Origin: Cytobacillus massiliigabonensis
GTDB taxonomy: Bacteria; Bacillota; Bacilli; Bacillales; Cytobacillaceae
Assembly (NCBI RefSeq): GCF_900199725.1
Contig: NZ_LT904903.1
Location: 787,850-851,849, forward strand
DNA length: 64,000 nucleotides
Reading direction: 5' to 3'
Made by a program: the position numbers and the translations under genes. Shown here one piece after another: positions 63,348-64,000 of the stretch. Positions within the stretch are counted from its first letter, which is position 1. Each line of letters starts with the position of its first letter. The notes beneath the pieces were generated by a model. That model worked only from the letters and a program-made list of their open reading frames with translations. It was not told where the DNA came from and did not search any database.

Positions 63348-63380
63348 AAAGAGGGTCTAAGTGGATTAGACCCTCTTTTC
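63348..63380. terminator. Bidirectional terminator after hutH
   Basis: AAAGAGGGTCTAA pairs with TTAGACCCTCTTT around a five-base loop, four bases after the hutH stop, and also lies at the end of the convergent 58-residue gene. Confidence 0.9.
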
Positions 63381-63385
63381 TAATT

Positions 63386-63562
63386 TTATCTATCTTCCTC
63401 TTCCTCGACACGATTTTTGAAGGCTTCCTGAACAACAAGAAATTCTTCATCCTCCTGTGCTTCTGTTGACGCACGTTTTTCAGTTTCGGCAATGTCAGGG
63501 AAATTTCCTGGATGGTTTTTCTTTTTATGATTAAAATGTTCACCGCGTGCGATAATAAACAC
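63386..63562 (-). CDS. Small charged protein of 58 residues
   Basis: GTG 63562 to TAA 63386, with AAAGGA five bases before the start. The peptide (MFIIARGEHFNHKKKNHPGN, then acidic, ending FKNRVEEEEDR) is hydrophilic with a basic N-terminal half and an acidic C-terminal half. I do not recognise the family. A longer frame on the same strand (63232-63594) overlaps hutH and the terminator and looks spurious. Proximity of a shared terminator at its 3' end supports this small gene. Confidence 0.55.
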   Translation of the reverse strand: MFIIARGEHFNHKKKNHPGNFPDIAETEKRASTEAQEDEEFLVVQEAFKNRVEEEEDR

Positions 63563-63759
63563 CCCTTTCCTTTATCTTCAAGTAGCTTCCCCATAATTGA
63601 AAAACCTATGTAGAATAAATTTGCAGATTACTTTTTTTTATAAGGTAGACTAGGTAATAGCATTATTTAAGAAATATGTCCTTTCCTGGTACGTTTGTCC
63701 ATTCGATTATTTATTGATTACATATTCTATAGTAACTGAATGGGAAGGAGGGGAACTTT

Positions 63760-63972
63760 ATGTGCAGAAATTGTAATAGAAATAACCACGATAACAACAA
63801 TAACAATAGACCCGTTCTAAATGCTGACCAAGTTATTATTCGTGCCAACCGAGTTTTTGTGATGGGTGCGGAAGATAATAATAATAATGGTCATCATTGC
63901 AGAAGAGGAAATGTAGCAGGTGCTGAAGACAACAATAGACACTGCTGCAGAAGAAGATGCTGCTGGTTCTAA
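63760..63972 (+). CDS. Short Asn/Cys/Arg-rich protein, possibly spore coat
   Basis: A 70-residue protein from ATG 63760 behind GGAAGGAGGGG. It begins MCRNCNRNNHDNNNNN, has a central ordered part (LNADQVIIRANRVFVM), then a twice-repeated block GAEDNN with following His/Cys/Arg cluster, and ends HCCRRRCCWF. Such Cys-rich, low-complexity proteins occur in Bacillus spore coats and crusts, where disulfides cross-link them; this is analogy only. Nine cysteines in 70 residues could also bind metal. I cannot name a family. Confidence 0.65.
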   Translation: MCRNCNRNNHDNNNNNRPVLNADQVIIRANRVFVMGAEDNNNNGHHCRRGNVAGAEDNNRHCCRRRCCWF

Positions 63973-64000
63973 TTAATGAATGGAGAAAGCAGGGATGATT

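Noticed and set aside
63232-63594. 120-codon antisense ORF at the end of hutH
   Set aside because: It overlaps hutH and the bidirectional terminator; a smaller frame (63386-63562) with a ribosome binding site fits better.

Overview
The window is a stretch of chromosome from an AT-rich, endospore-forming member of the Bacillaceae (Bacillus sensu lato). This rests on gene content with close B. subtilis counterparts (yunB, ykuK, yhfW, yogA, yfmL, the liaIHFSR cell-envelope stress locus, ampS, immune inhibitor A), strong AGGAGG-type ribosome binding sites, frequent TTG/GTG starts and many hairpin-plus-T-run terminators. The species cannot be fixed from the sequence. No tRNA, rRNA, phage, transposase or CRISPR locus was seen.

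Layout. 1-2.2 kb: a leftward respiratory operon (CuA-bearing subunit II, haem-copper subunit I, start of a third gene) behind a near-perfect FNR-type box; subunit I lacks the oxidase active-site tyrosine, so a CuA-type nitric oxide reductase is more likely than an oxygen reductase. 2.3-10.3 kb: DsbA-like oxidoreductase, YkuK, a CoxG-like protein, a CaCA cation exchanger, a secreted M6 protease, the sporulation protein YunB and a cold-shock protein. 10.3-25.6 kb: a coupled lactone-oxidase/PLP-barrel pair, YogA, MapB, lactonase, aminoglycoside-phosphotransferase-like protein, transporters (MFS, AGCS), RNA helicase YfmL, Rieske oxidoreductase YhfW and a VanW protein. 25.6-29.3 kb: the lia operon without liaG, with a terminator between liaIH and liaFSR. 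29.4-44.7 kb: CDF transporter, DUF421, ABC-F protein behind a long structured leader, UPF0597, DUF1697, SpoVB-like flippase, ECF sigma factor, thioesterase, GGT, SCP2 protein behind a FadR-like operator, GNAT, erythromycin-esterase homologue and cardiolipin synthase. 44.8-46.5 kb: a non-coding array of about 32 units of 52 bp, most arranged as a seven-unit, 364-bp higher-order repeat. 46.6-64 kb: TldD/TldE pair, a probable UGA-containing (selenocysteine) peroxiredoxin-like gene, BI-1 protein, MscL, YhdT/PanF, a DUF4309 lipoprotein, AmpS, MFS and short-chain fatty acid transporters, TopB, a stand-alone hutH with a CodY-like site and leader hairpin, and a short Asn/Cys-rich protein.

Most of the window is ordinary Bacillus housekeeping and envelope or transport biology. 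The points most worth attention are the in-frame TGA at a U-x-x-C redox motif followed by a SECIS-like hairpin (49.8-50.3 kb), the 52-bp higher-order tandem array (44.8-46.5 kb), the NOR-like haem-copper enzyme with its FNR promoter (0-2.2 kb), and a 72-bp inverted-repeat element present twice, 30 kb apart (31.6 and 61.5 kb). Small genes at 22.8, 31.3 and 63.4 kb are too short for usual length cutoffs but have plausible ribosome binding sites.
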